Source: JBHJGU01 sp050331475 (GTDB lineage Bacteria > Pseudomonadota > Alphaproteobacteria > Caulobacterales > Maricaulaceae). From it: a stretch of DNA of 21,718 nucleotides. Shown piece after piece: positions 7,247 through 15,136 of this stretch. The stretch lies in NCBI GenBank assembly GCA_050331475.1, contig JBHJGU010000039.1, positions 1 to 21,718 of the forward strand. Reading direction: 5' to 3'. A program made the translations under genes and the position numbers. Positions within the stretch are counted from its first letter, which is position 1, and each line of letters opens with the position of its first letter. The notes beneath the pieces were generated by a model. It was not told where the DNA came from and did not search any database. It saw nothing but the letters and a program-made list of their open reading frames with translations.

Positions 7247-10200
7247 ACGGGTCTGCGAAATCGCTTGCGGAAGCAACATTCGTCTATAATGGAAAGACAT
7301 TTACAGTAAGGCATCCCGATGTCGACGATCATATATTCGAGCAAATTAAATCAACGGGTAATTTTTATGAAAGCGAGTTCTTGAGAGCGCTCGGCCGGTA
7401 TTTGAAAGAGGGCGATCTTGTATTCGATGTTGGGGCCAATATCGGCAATCATACACTGTATTTTGCAGGCTGCTGCGGGTGTTCCGTCACGGCGTTCGAA
7501 CCGCATCCGATCGCCGCATCCTACCTCTTGGACAATGTCGCGCGGAACGGGTTAGCCGGGCAGGTCGTTGTGCAGGAAGCGGCGCTGGGGGCGTTCGCCG
7601 GCCACGCGCGGTTCGGGTCGACGCCGCAACACAATTTGGGCGCGGCGTCTTTGAGGTGGGACCGGGACGGTGAGGTCGAGGTTGTTCCGCTCGACACCTT
7701 CGTCGACGACCGACCGGTTCGACTGGTGAAAATCGATGTCGAAGGGATGGAGTTGGAGGTCTTGCAAGGCGCGCAGGCGCTTATCGATCGCGATCATCCA
7801 ATTATAGCGTGCGAGATTTGGAAAGCGGAAGACTTTAACAATATTGCGGATTATCTTTTCAATTTCGGTTATATCGCGTTCGGAGTTTATAATCCGACGC
7901 CGACACATGTTTTCCGCTACATATCCGACGACGCTGAGCGGGCAAGGATGAACGATGCGCAGCGACATCTGGCGCTTCAGGTTATCGAGCAAAGAAATAC
8001 GCAGGCGTCGACGGATGCTAAGGTAAAGCGGGTGGAGCGTTTGGTGCGAGAGGTCGAAAATCTCAGTTCGTCTGTCGAGACATCGATGAATGACCGGCTC
8101 GAGACGTTTGCGGCGGGGCAAGCGCGCGACGATGCGGCCCAGAGGGATTGGCTCGAACAGTTCGCTCAGTCGACCGCCGCGTTGATTAAAGCGGAATTCG
8201 GTACGGCTCTGAGCAAGCTGACCGACGCCATAGAGACAGACGCCGAACGCGAGCACGCGCGCGTTGTGGCCCCTTTGACGGAGATGGTGAAGCGCCAAGA
8301 GGACGCCTCGAGCGTCGGGATCGAGGCGATCCGACGTGCGCAAGAGTCCCAAGCCGACGCGATTGAGGCGCTCGACGCGCGGTTGACCGGGCTCATCGAA
8401 CGTCAAGAGAGCGCTGCAGCGGCTATAAGCGATGCGATCCGAAGTCTGCAGGAGACCCAAGCCGGCGCCATTGCGCAACTCACGGCGCTTCAGAGCGCGG
8501 CGGATGCGCAAAAAGCGACGCTTGCGGAAGAGTTTAGTCCGTTGCGCGCGGCGATGGAGCCCGTCGCTGCAATCCAGCCGTCGCTCGAGGCGACGCTGAA
8601 GGCGCTTGCGGCGACCGACCGGCGTTTACTGGAGGCGCTCGAGGACGGCGCTGACGGCGGCGGCGGTTTGGATGGGCTCCGAAGCCTTGTCGCGGACACT
8701 GCAAACGCTGCGATCTCGGAGGCCAGACTGGCGTCGGCCGCCTTATTGGAAATGCAGACTTTACTGGCCACGCAGATCGAAGCGGCGCTCCAGGTCCAGA
8801 CCAAATCGCTGGAGCGGCGCATGCGACAGAGTTTGGACGACATCGCGCGAGGTGCGGTGCGCGAGGAGCTTCGGACCGGTGTCGACGCGCTCGCCCGAGA
8901 ATTGGGTCGACGGTATGCGGATTTTGCAGTCGAGGCGGACGAGCGTTTGACCGCTTCGGTCGTGAAAGACACACGCGCAATTCAAGGCGAAGGAACTGGC
9001 GCGATGTCGGCGCGCCGGTCGCAGACGGCGCCGCGCGAGGTTAGGACGGCGAGGGCGGAGGATGGCGGCGCCGTTAAACGCAAGACGCCTGCCGCGCCAA
9101 AGCAAACCGATGGTTCAACGAAACCGATTTCGGCTCACTCGCCGTATCAAAAAAAACTACAGTCGCTGAATGGTGAATATTTCGTAAAAGTGCGTAAAGA
9201 TGAAATTGGCTTTCTTACGGAATACCTTCTCACAATGGTTCGGCTAGAGTTGCCCGATACGGCGTATAGATTAGCGCGATATATATTCGCGAGTTTCGAA
9301 CGCGTGCCGAAAAAACACCGAGGCGATATCGTTCGGATTCTTGGGCGTCTTTACGCCCGTCGACCCATCGACCCGCAGATCCAGGCCGCGGTGCGACGGT
9401 TTCGCGATTTGCTCAAAGCCTTGCCGCACACCCATGGCCACGATTGGGCCCTTTGGCGCGGCGTTGAAGATCCTAAGCCATCGCACGTTTGGGCGGGCGG
9501 GACCTCTGAGCCGCCGAATGTAAGCGATCTCCCCAACGCGAGGGATGCATTGTTAGCGCCAATCCTTCGGGCTGTCGCGGAGGGCCGCGGGGGAACCGCG
9601 AAGGACTGGAATGCATATTTTGAACAGTTCACGGTTTCACGGTCAGCGCGCATCGACGCCGCTGAGAATTTTCTTGCAGGCTTGGTGTTCGAACCGATGC
9701 CGAAACGTGACGGCCCCCTTGTGTCGGTCATTATGAGCGCGTTCAACGCTGAGGATACGGTCGCCTATGCGATCCGGTCGATCCTCGAGCAAAGTTACGC
9801 CAATATAGAACTTTTAGTATGCGACGACCAAAGTGAGGATCGCACCCTCGACTGTATTAAAAAATTCTCTTCGGACACTCGGCTAAAAGTCCGACAATCT
9901 GTTGAAAATCAGGGAACGTATAACATCCGTAACGCCTTGATTGGGGAGGCTCGGGGCGATTACGTCACCTTTATGGACAGCGACGATTACGCTTTGCCGG
10001 ATCGTCTTGAGCGGCAAATGGCGGCGATCAGCGATAGCGACGCGGGGCGGATCAATGTCGGCAGCTGGTTGCGGCTCGATGCGCAAGGGAGGCCGAAATT
10101 CTTCTCCGACCGGCATGCCGAACGGTTCTGTGTCGTCTCCATCCTTTATGAGCGCGAAACGCTGAACGAGGTCGGCGCCTATCTGCCCGCACTTGTCGCC

Positions 10201-10500
10201 GCCGATACCGACCATTACGAGCGTGCGAGGGCGCTGTTTCCGAAAACAGCGTTTGCGCACCATCCCGGCTGGCCCTTGTTTTTAGGGTTGATTTCGCAAT
10301 CCTCATTGAGCGCGCGTGCGGGGCTGGAAGCGGGTCTTGATGGCGCGGTGTCCGAGTCGCGCCAGAAATTCATCGATCAAGCGTCGCGCGCGCGCATTCT
10401 CGGACCCGAAATCGTTCCGCCGCAGGATGTGGAGCGCGTGATGTCGGATCTCGATATTCTTCGACGTTACGCCGGTGCGCGCGTTATCGGAGAACGGTGA
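7243..10500 (+). CDS. FkbM methyltransferase / coiled-coil / GT2 fusion protein
   Basis: A 1085-aa multidomain protein. Residues about 50-230 are a class I SAM-dependent methyltransferase of the FkbM type: FDVGANIGNHT (61-71) is the SAM loop, FEPHP (85-89) the acidic strand end, and VKIDVEGMELEVLQG (162-176) the FkbM signature. Residues about 245-585 are alanine/glutamate-rich heptad-like coiled coil with a 36-residue tandem repeat. A basic, proline-rich linker and a helical region (about 640-800) follow. The C-terminal GT2 domain starts at VSVIMSAFNA (827-836) and has the DxD motif in FMDSDD (910-915). It would O-methylate and glycosylate the same product, held in a rod-like assembly. The frame is open upstream to 6919, but the FkbM homology begins after 7243; ATG 7234 is an alternative start. 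One base separates it from the next gene. Confidence 0.87.
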   Translation: MNGSAKSLAEATFVYNGKTFTVRHPDVDDHIFEQIKSTGNFYESEFLRALGRYLKEGDLVFDVGANIGNHTLYFAGCCGCSVTAFEPHPIAASYLLDNVARNGLAGQVVVQEAALGAFAGHARFGSTPQHNLGAASLRWDRDGEVEVVPLDTFVDDRPVRLVKIDVEGMELEVLQGAQALIDRDHPIIACEIWKAEDFNNIADYLFNFGYIAFGVYNPTPTHVFRYISDDAERARMNDAQRHLALQVIEQRNTQASTDAKVKRVERLVREVENLSSSVETSMNDRLETFAAGQARDDAAQRDWLEQFAQSTAALIKAEFGTALSKLTDAIETDAEREHARVVAPLTEMVKRQEDASSVGIEAIRRAQESQADAIEALDARLTGLIERQESAAAAISDAIRSLQETQAGAIAQLTALQSAADAQKATLAEEFSPLRAAMEPVAAIQPSLEATLKALAATDRRLLEALEDGADGGGGLDGLRSLVADTANAAISEARLASAALLEMQTLLATQIEAALQVQTKSLERRMRQSLDDIARGAVREELRTGVDALARELGRRYADFAVEADERLTASVVKDTRAIQGEGTGAMSARRSQTAPREVRTARAEDGGAVKRKTPAAPKQTDGSTKPISAHSPYQKKLQSLNGEYFVKVRKDEIGFLTEYLLTMVRLELPDTAYRLARYIFASFERVPKKHRGDIVRILGRLYARRPIDPQIQAAVRRFRDLLKALPHTHGHDWALWRGVEDPKPSHVWAGGTSEPPNVSDLPNARDALLAPILRAVAEGRGGTAKDWNAYFEQFTVSRSARIDAAENFLAGLVFEPMPKRDGPLVSVIMSAFNAEDTVAYAIRSILEQSYANIELLVCDDQSEDRTLDCIKKFSSDTRLKVRQSVENQGTYNIRNALIGEARGDYVTFMDSDDYALPDRLERQMAAISDSDAGRINVGSWLRLDAQGRPKFFSDRHAERFCVVSILYERETLNEVGAYLPALVAADTDHYERARALFPKTAFAHHPGWPLFLGLISQSSLSARAGLEAGLDGAVSESRQKFIDQASRARILGPEIVPPQDVERVMSDLDILRRYAGARVIGER
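8290..8505 (+). repeat. 36-residue (108-bp) tandem repeat within the coiled coil
   Basis: Two adjacent 108-bp units encode similar 36-residue segments. The first contains KRQEDASS...IRRAQESQADAI, the second ERQESAAA...IRSLQETQAGAI. Their GATCCGA cores sit at 8328 and 8436, exactly 108 bases apart. DNA identity is partial, so this is an old internal duplication. Confidence 0.6.
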
Positions 10501-10501
10501 A

Positions 10502-11230
10502 ATGATCGTTGGCAATATGGCGACGTTCCCAAAACGCATCGATGTATTAGAGGAGACTGTGCGCGCGCTTTCGGGTCAGTTGGATAAGCTTAACGTTGTG
10601 CTTAACGAGTTCTCCGAACCGCCGCGCTTTTTTAAACGTTACGCGAATGTCGAGCCGATTGTTCCCGATCGGGACTATAAAGATGTTGGAAAATTCCTTC
10701 CGGATATTTCGGGTGCTGAATTTGTCGTCCTGGTGGATGACGATATCCAGTATCCGCCAAACTATGTGTCGGTGCTGCGCGAGCAGTACGAACGTCTGAA
10801 AAAGCGTATGCCAAGAGCGTTTGTCTTAGGTGTTCATGGGACGACATACGCCGATATCTTCACCGGAGGTCAAAAAGCGCGTAATGTATACGTATTTTGG
10901 CGCGCGCTGAACGAACCGAAATTGGTCAATCAATTAGGAACGGGTACGTGTTTTCTGCCCGCATCGCTGCAGCCCCCGCTGACGTTTATGGATGCGAGCC
11001 AACGCTATGTCGACGTTCGGTTTGCACGCTATCAGTTCGAGCATGACGTCGATTTAGTCTGCGCCCAGCGCGAGGACGGTTGGATGCGGGATGCGCCGGG
11101 CGAACGAGAGACGATCTTTCAGGATTTTACGCGCGTTTGGCCCGCCCACGTGACGCGTGAGGTTCAGACATTTGGCGGTTACGGACGATTGAATTTGGAT
11201 GCGGTCACAGCGCTGAGGCCGTTTTCATAG
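10502..11230 (+). CDS. GT-A fold glycosyltransferase
   Basis: A 242-aa protein, last gene of the + strand operon. The N-terminal GNMATFPKR (4-12) and VDDDIQYPPNYV (78-89, with a DDD metal site) mark a small GT-A glycosyltransferase of the type often found beside FkbM and capsule genes. The central GTGTCFLP and the later EHDVDL stretch fit the acceptor side of the fold. The frame could begin at 10475, but ATG 10502 is preferred: it follows the upstream TGA (10498-10500) by one base, a typical operon spacing that favours coupled translation. It lies tail to tail with the TPR gene, with 34 bp between stops and no clear terminator. The sugar and acceptor are not known. Confidence 0.8.
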   Translation: MIVGNMATFPKRIDVLEETVRALSGQLDKLNVVLNEFSEPPRFFKRYANVEPIVPDRDYKDVGKFLPDISGAEFVVLVDDDIQYPPNYVSVLREQYERLKKRMPRAFVLGVHGTTYADIFTGGQKARNVYVFWRALNEPKLVNQLGTGTCFLPASLQPPLTFMDASQRYVDVRFARYQFEHDVDLVCAQREDGWMRDAPGERETIFQDFTRVWPAHVTREVQTFGGYGRLNLDAVTALRPFS

Positions 11231-11264
11231 ATATCGTCGACGGACGCCGCCGCGCTTTTCCGCC

Positions 11265-11993
11265 TTACGACGCATTGCGCCCAGCCTGGTTCAAATGCTC
11301 GAAATACTCCAGCAGCGCAGAAAATTGCCGTGCGGTGGTGGGGGACTGGGCTTCGAGACGTTCGATGCGCGCCTCGAGGTCGGATTGACGCTGCGAACAC
11401 GCGATATCGTTTTGTTTGGCGACGTCTTTAACGTCGAGGAGCGCTTGTTCCGAGGCGGTCGTCGTGCGCCGAAGCTCCGCGACGGACCGCGTGAGGGCGC
11501 GCAAGACGCTGTCTTCGTGGTCGCCCCCGCGCGAATCGAGGCGTTCCACCGACCGCTCAAGTCGATCGAGCTGGGTTTGCATTGCGCTCAGCTCGCCAGC
11601 GCTCGCCGCCGGGCCCGCGTCGCTTTGAGGTCCTAACGCCGATGGCGCGTCCAGCCGGTCCACTTCTTCTTGAGCCGCGGCGAAGTCCGGATCGATGTCC
11701 AAGGCGCGCCGATACCAGTTTAAAGAAAAATCGAGATTACCGTCGAGTTTTTCCACATGACCCATCTGCGCATACGTGTCGGGTTCTTTGGTTTGTAAGG
11801 ACAAGGCCCGGAAATACGCTGAACGGGCATCGTCAAAACGGCCAAGTTCTTTGAGCATGTTGCCGAGTTGAACCCAAATGCCCATAGCGTTCGGTTCGAT
11901 ATCCAGGAATTCGCGATAACCGCGCGCCGCCTCCGCCCAATTGAAGCTATCGCGCGCGGTGTCCGCTTCGACCAGAATTTCGCTAGCACTCAT
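11265..11993 (-). CDS. TPR / coiled-coil protein
   Basis: A 242-aa cytoplasmic protein. The first 105 or so residues hold about three tetratricopeptide repeats: the W-x-LG-x-Y/F-x-A spacing is visible in NWAEAARGYREFLDIEPNA, WVQLGNMLKELGRFDDARSA, and YAQMGHVEKLDGNLDFSLNW followed by YRRALDIDPDF. An alanine-rich linker leads to a second half with heptads (LDRLERSVERLDSR...SDLEARIERLEAQ), a coiled coil likely to mediate oligomerisation. ATG 11993 is chosen over 12029 because the TPR begins right after it and GGGAA lies about eight bases upstream. It is convergent with the glycosylation operon. A scaffold role beside the coiled-coil FkbM fusion is inference from content and position only. Confidence 0.75.
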   Translation of the reverse strand: MSASEILVEADTARDSFNWAEAARGYREFLDIEPNAMGIWVQLGNMLKELGRFDDARSAYFRALSLQTKEPDTYAQMGHVEKLDGNLDFSLNWYRRALDIDPDFAAAQEEVDRLDAPSALGPQSDAGPAASAGELSAMQTQLDRLERSVERLDSRGGDHEDSVLRALTRSVAELRRTTTASEQALLDVKDVAKQNDIACSQRQSDLEARIERLEAQSPTTARQFSALLEYFEHLNQAGRNAS

Positions 11994-12204
11994 AGGTTCC
12001 CAAACTCCCGTTCGACCGTGACACGACACGGCGCTCGCAATTTAGCGAATAGCGCCGAACCGCTCAAATGTCGCGCCGATCCACCCCCTCGGGCGCCCCG
12101 CGCTTGCCGGGGAGCCGTCCCGGGCGCCGGTCGTAATCACAGGGGGTTCGACATCGGAGGGCAAGCTTTCTAGAGTGCGCGTCAAAGCAAAAGAGGGGCG
12201 CATT

Positions 12205-12777
12205 ATGGCGCAGGACGCGCAGTCTTCGGCACCGGCTTTCACTCAAGGTCGCTTCACGACCGCAGACGGCGCCGCCATCGCTTACCGGGACTACGCGGGC
12301 GCCCCTCATGGGGATCAAGCGGGAAAAGCGGCCGTCGTGTGTGCGCATGGCTTGACGCGTAATGCGCGCGATTTCGAAGATCTCGCGCCACGGATCGCTC
12401 AGTTGGGCCGACGGGTGATTGTTCCCGAGGCCCGAGGCCGAGGTTTGTCGGATTGGGATCCGGATCCCGCTCGGTATCAGCCTCTAACCTACACCCAAGA
12501 CGTTTTGGGACTGCTCGATGCGTTGAGCTTGGCGAAGGTCGCGTGGATCGGCACCTCCATGGGGGGGCTGATGGGCATGGTGGCGGCCAAGCTGGCGGCG
12601 CCGCGATTGGTTTCGATGACGTTGAACGACATCGGTCCAGAGATCGACCCTCAGGGCCTCAAGCGCATCGAGGGTTATGTGGGCGGCGCCGACCCTCAGG
12701 CGGATTGGGCGGTAATTCCCAGATGGCCGCACAGGAAAACAGCACCAAGTTCGGCAATCAGCTCCGCCATGGCATAG
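12205..12777 (+). pseudogene. Alpha/beta hydrolase, 3'-truncated
   Basis: ATG 12205 with AGAGGGG upstream starts an alpha/beta-hydrolase-fold protein. CAHGLTRNARDFEDLA supplies the HG oxyanion region, EARGRGLSDWDPDP the usual 'RG-G-S' turn, and GTSMGG (116-121) the nucleophile elbow with Ser118. Family members run to about 280-300 residues, with the catalytic Asp and His in the last third. Here the family likeness stops around residue 170 (near 12715), and the last 20 codons read antisense through an ArdC fragment to a chance stop at 12777. The catalytic His is therefore missing and the gene is almost certainly dead. Its substrate cannot be named; relatives act on esters, epoxides or haloalkanes. 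Confidence 0.8.
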
Positions 12778-12848
12778 GCTTGTGATCCGAAACGATTGGC
12801 AAGATCGCGCGCCAGGCGATGCTTTGCGCCGGACCAGTGCACCAGCTG
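12706..12848 (-). pseudogene. Fragment of ArdC-type antirestriction protein (zincin-like)
   Basis: The minus strand encodes about 47 residues closely resembling the conserved core of ArdC-family antirestriction proteins: LVHWSGAKHRLARDL, NRFGSQAYAMAELIAELGA, then FLCGHLGIT. In the family the HELxH zinc motif sits right before HWSG; here the residues read VQLVH, so the metal site is destroyed or lies at the breakpoint. Both ends of the gene are missing. ArdC proteins are carried by conjugative plasmids and ICEs to evade host restriction, so the fragment points to a former mobile element at this place. Its left end is joined directly to the broken hydrolase. Confidence 0.75.
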
Positions 12849-13195
12849 GACACCCGCAAAAACCCTCGCGTTTCGATCAGTTGAATGATTCAGTGGCAGT
12901 GAACCGCAAGGAGAGTTGCCGTGGACCCGAAGTCGCTTTTCAGACAGAATCGAAAGGGGATACCCAATGAGTGTCAATCCCGGAGCAAAATGGGTTCTTT
13001 TTGCTCATCCAGAAAAGATACAAAACCACTCTCACCGCATTAAGCGTGTTTTTGTCTGATGGTGTGGACGGCTCCACCCGGCGGCATCGCATTGTGACCC
13101 ACGGTTGTGTGTCCGTTTGCTCTTGGTGCGATGTTGCCTTCGGGCAGTACCGCGGTTGGGTGCCTGCTCACGTGGCCTGCCGGCCTATCGCCGCC
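12849..13195. other. Scrambled spacer between mobile-gene fragments
   Basis: About 350 bp without a recognisable gene. A 33-codon frame from ATG 12967 (MSVNPGAKWVLF...) has no known likeness. The mixed composition and fragments on each side suggest pieces of former mobile DNA. I could not identify terminal repeats with confidence. Confidence 0.4.
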
Positions 13196-13422
13196 GACAC
13201 GCCAGCCAAAGGCAGCAGACAGACATGGTCGTGCTGGCTCACATTAAGGAACAAACACCGCTTAGCCTGGGCAGCTATCGACGGCCAAGGATGACCGAGG
13301 AGCTGAAGGAGATCGGTCTGTACGTCGGTCACCGTCGTGTAGGACGTTTGATGTGGGAGAACGGGATAAGGGTTGAAAGGTCGAAGAAATACAAGGTGAC
13401 GACCGACAGCAATCACGCTTTC
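13196..13422 (+). pseudogene. Internal fragment of IS3-family OrfB
   Basis: This encodes the helix-turn-helix-like part just before the catalytic core of an IS3-family OrfB. The lines DMVVLAHIKEQTPLSLGSYR, RPRMTEELKEIGL, VGHRRVGRLMWENGIRV and KYKVTTDSNHAF are typical of this family. Sequence before about 13196 does not match in any frame I tried. After TTDSNHAF the match ends and an IS630 transposase continues in the same frame. No catalytic residue is present. It covers a different part of OrfB from the fragment at the left window edge, so the two cannot be compared to test common origin. Confidence 0.85.
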
Positions 13423-13926
13423 TTTCAAGATGAAGCGCGCGTCGGCCAGCAAGGGACCCTGACTCGTATCTGGGCGCGACGCGGCGCGCGCCCGCGGGCG
13501 CCCCGCGATACACCTTGCAAATGGAGCTAGGTCTTAGGCGCTGCCTGCCCCGCTCGGGGCACTGCAGCCGGGCTGATCTTGCCCTATGTCAATAACGGGG
13601 CGATGGGGTCGCATCTCGAGGAGATCGCGAAGGCGGTCGCACCTGGATCTCAGGCGCTGTTGATGGTCGATGGCGCGGGTTGGCAAGGCGCAAAAGCCCT
13701 CGCCGTGCCAGACAACATCACCCTCCTGAAACTGCCGCCCTATGCCCCCGAACTCAATCCAATGGAAAACGTGTGGGCATATCTGCGCTCAAACAAACTC
13801 GCCATATCCGCGTTCGATAGCTACGAGGACAAAATCGAAGAGTGCCAAGACGGTTGGAACTTCTTCGCAAATGATCCAATATGCATAACCGCCATCACTC
13901 ACAGAAATTGGATAACGGTCAGTTGA
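13421..13926 (+). pseudogene. IS630-family transposase, 5'-truncated with an in-frame amber stop
   Basis: This holds the catalytic half of an IS630/Tc1-mariner transposase. FFQDEARVGQQGTLTRIWAR carries the first catalytic Asp, LLMVDGAGWQ the second, and ELNPMENVWAYLRSN the Glu. The N-terminal helix-turn-helix half is missing. TAG at 13528-13530 interrupts the frame where relatives have Tyr (the expected run is about W-x-Y-V-F-G, here W-S-stop-V-L-G); reading continues in the same frame through LPYVNNGAMG to TGA 13924-13926. One nonsense change plus the truncated 5' end make it inactive. The right end of the element is probably near 13950. The family call is very secure. Confidence 0.9.
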
Positions 13927-14121
13927 TCAAGCCGTTGGTATCAGATGCTGAAGCACGGTAGAAGGCTACGCGCTAATTTTTCAGCCGCGCATTGCGTGAG
14001 GCTTGGGAAAATACCTAGCGGGTCAAGGCAACAAATCGCAATGGGGGTATTATTGGGGGTAATTATCAAATTGACCTGACAGATAGTTTATAGAAAACAA
14101 TATCTTGCGTTGTTTCGACGA
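13927..14121. other. Gene-free stretch left of the island-like segment
   Basis: No gene is seen. It probably contains the right end of the IS630 element near 13950, then lower-GC DNA that includes the GGGGGTA repeats at 14043-14061. A short frame here reads KYLAGQGNKSQWGYYWG, which is not enough to claim an integrase remnant. Confidence 0.4.
14043..14061. repeat. Repeated GGGGGTA motif, possible integrase arm sites
   Basis: Two copies of GGGGGTA separated by TTATT. Closely spaced GGGGGTA copies are familiar beside attachment sites of P4-type tyrosine-integrase islands. No integrase gene is in the window, so the role is inference. Confidence 0.4.
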
Positions 14122-14139
14122 TTCCTCTCCTGGCACCAT
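14122..14139 (+). repeat. Left direct repeat resembling a tRNA-Leu 3' end (putative att)
   Basis: TTCCTCTCCTGGCACCAT matches the copy at 15551-15569 except for one missing G. It resembles the T-stem, acceptor and CCA end of tRNA-Leu, and a TTCGA lies just upstream at 14114-14118 as in a T-loop, although the full tRNA is not present. Confidence 0.55.
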
Positions 14140-14181
14140 TACACTATTATTTCTTTTGAAATATCAGTGTGTTGTACGGAT

Positions 14182-14203
14182 GGGGTGGGAAGATGCCCAC
14201 CCC
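14182..14203 (-). terminator. Strong hairpin downstream of the minus-strand gene pair
   Basis: GGGGTGGG (14182-14189) and CCCACCCC (14196-14203) form a perfect eight-base GC stem with a six-base loop, about 120 bp beyond the stop at 14324. There is no strong T run on either side, so it is only a candidate terminator. Confidence 0.4.
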
Positions 14204-14323
14204 TCTGTCCACCCTCAAAACTCTCCTACATGTGGTATTGAACCCCGCCCTAAAGGGACAATGCGTTGTGGCTCTTGAGGCACTTTGCCAGTTGTCCAAG
14301 CGGAGACCTGCTCATGTTACCGT

Positions 14324-15001
14324 TCATTGCGAAGTCGAGCGCAAGGCGCGTATCTCTTTCACAGCATCGACAAGACCATAAATCAAAATCGGTGCGTGCA
14401 CCCTAGCCTCGGGATGCGAATAGGCAATCATGAAGCGATTGGAGCTTATCTCGCAGTATCGAATGCCACGCGAAGTTTCCCGCCACACAGGACCATCGTT
14501 CCCAAACATAGCCGTATAGGCTAAGTCGCCAACACCACAACAGATTGTCAGATGCGGGCTGTAAAGTTCGAACTGGCGCTTGAGGAGTGTCGTGTGGTTC
14601 TTCGCCGCGCTGTATACCTGCTCCGAAACAGCGGTGTGGCCTCCAGGTTCCTTTTTCAAGTTCATTGCGGCGATACCATCAAGGCTAACTTTCCTATCGG
14701 CTTCTGTCACAGTAGCCATTTCCGAACAGTCAGTATCGGCTGGAAGGTTATTGATTGCAGTCAGCCACCGCGTCACGTTGTTCCAAGTTTGCCGCCGCCC
14801 ACCTTCTCTTAGAAACTCGCGCAAGTCCCAGCCGCCTCCGCCGGGGTCGTGTACTTCTTTCAGGACGAAGAGAACCCGGATTTGACGTTCGCAGTAAGCG
14901 GTAGGATTTACTGCGCCATCCGCTACCAGATTGGGGCATACTTCACGCCACTCACGAAACAAGGCTGTTTCTGCGTCTTCTAAAGCCTGTGCCGTAAGCA
15001 T
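14324..15001 (-). CDS. Uracil-DNA-glycosylase-fold-like protein of unknown function
   Basis: A 225-aa protein. Its overall motif order recalls the UDG superfamily: an N-terminal strand ending in VLKEVHDPGGGG (46-57) where UDGs have the water-activating motif A, a middle strand and helix LTICCGVGDLAY (151-162) as in 'vvvlGn-A', and YSHPEAR (194-200) matching the HPS-type motif B. DLREFLREGG (59-68) and MNLKKEPGG (113-121) are further probable conserved blocks of its own subgroup. If correct, it would bind DNA bases, perhaps in repair or phage defence. ATG 15001 is chosen over 15076 because AGGAAA lies four bases upstream. Base composition is lower in G+C than the flanks. I cannot name a characterised homologue; the fold call is recall, not computation. 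Confidence 0.6.
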   Translation of the reverse strand: MLTAQALEDAETALFREWREVCPNLVADGAVNPTAYCERQIRVLFVLKEVHDPGGGGWDLREFLREGGRRQTWNNVTRWLTAINNLPADTDCSEMATVTEADRKVSLDGIAAMNLKKEPGGHTAVSEQVYSAAKNHTTLLKRQFELYSPHLTICCGVGDLAYTAMFGNDGPVWRETSRGIRYCEISSNRFMIAYSHPEARVHAPILIYGLVDAVKEIRALRSTSQ

Positions 15002-15005
15002 CGGA

Positions 15006-15011
15006 TTTCCT
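15006..15011 (-). promoter_or_regulatory. Ribosome binding site supporting the 15001 start
   Basis: On the minus strand AGGAAA lies four bases before ATG 15001. The longer frame from 15076 has no comparable site. Confidence 0.5.
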
Positions 15012-15136
15012 GCTCTCCATAACCAACCAACTCGTAGCGCCGGTAGGCTGTTTGATACGCCGGTAGCGATTGTCAATCACACGTTTGCCGATGAATACTA
15101 CTATGTCTGTTTGGGTTGTACGGTGCCAACTGGATT

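Noticed and set aside
7552..8511. 319-aa open frame on the minus strand
   Set aside because: It lies wholly within the FkbM-fusion gene, has arginine/leucine-rich shadow composition and no recognised motif.
12967..13068. IS21-like terminal sequence or small gene beginning MSVNPGAKW
   Set aside because: The resemblance to IS21 ends is vague, no partner repeat or transposase is present, and the 33-codon frame has no likeness.
14110..14140. Complete tRNA gene at the left repeat
   Set aside because: TTCGA and a CCA-like end are there, but no D-arm, anticodon arm or paired acceptor stem could be found.
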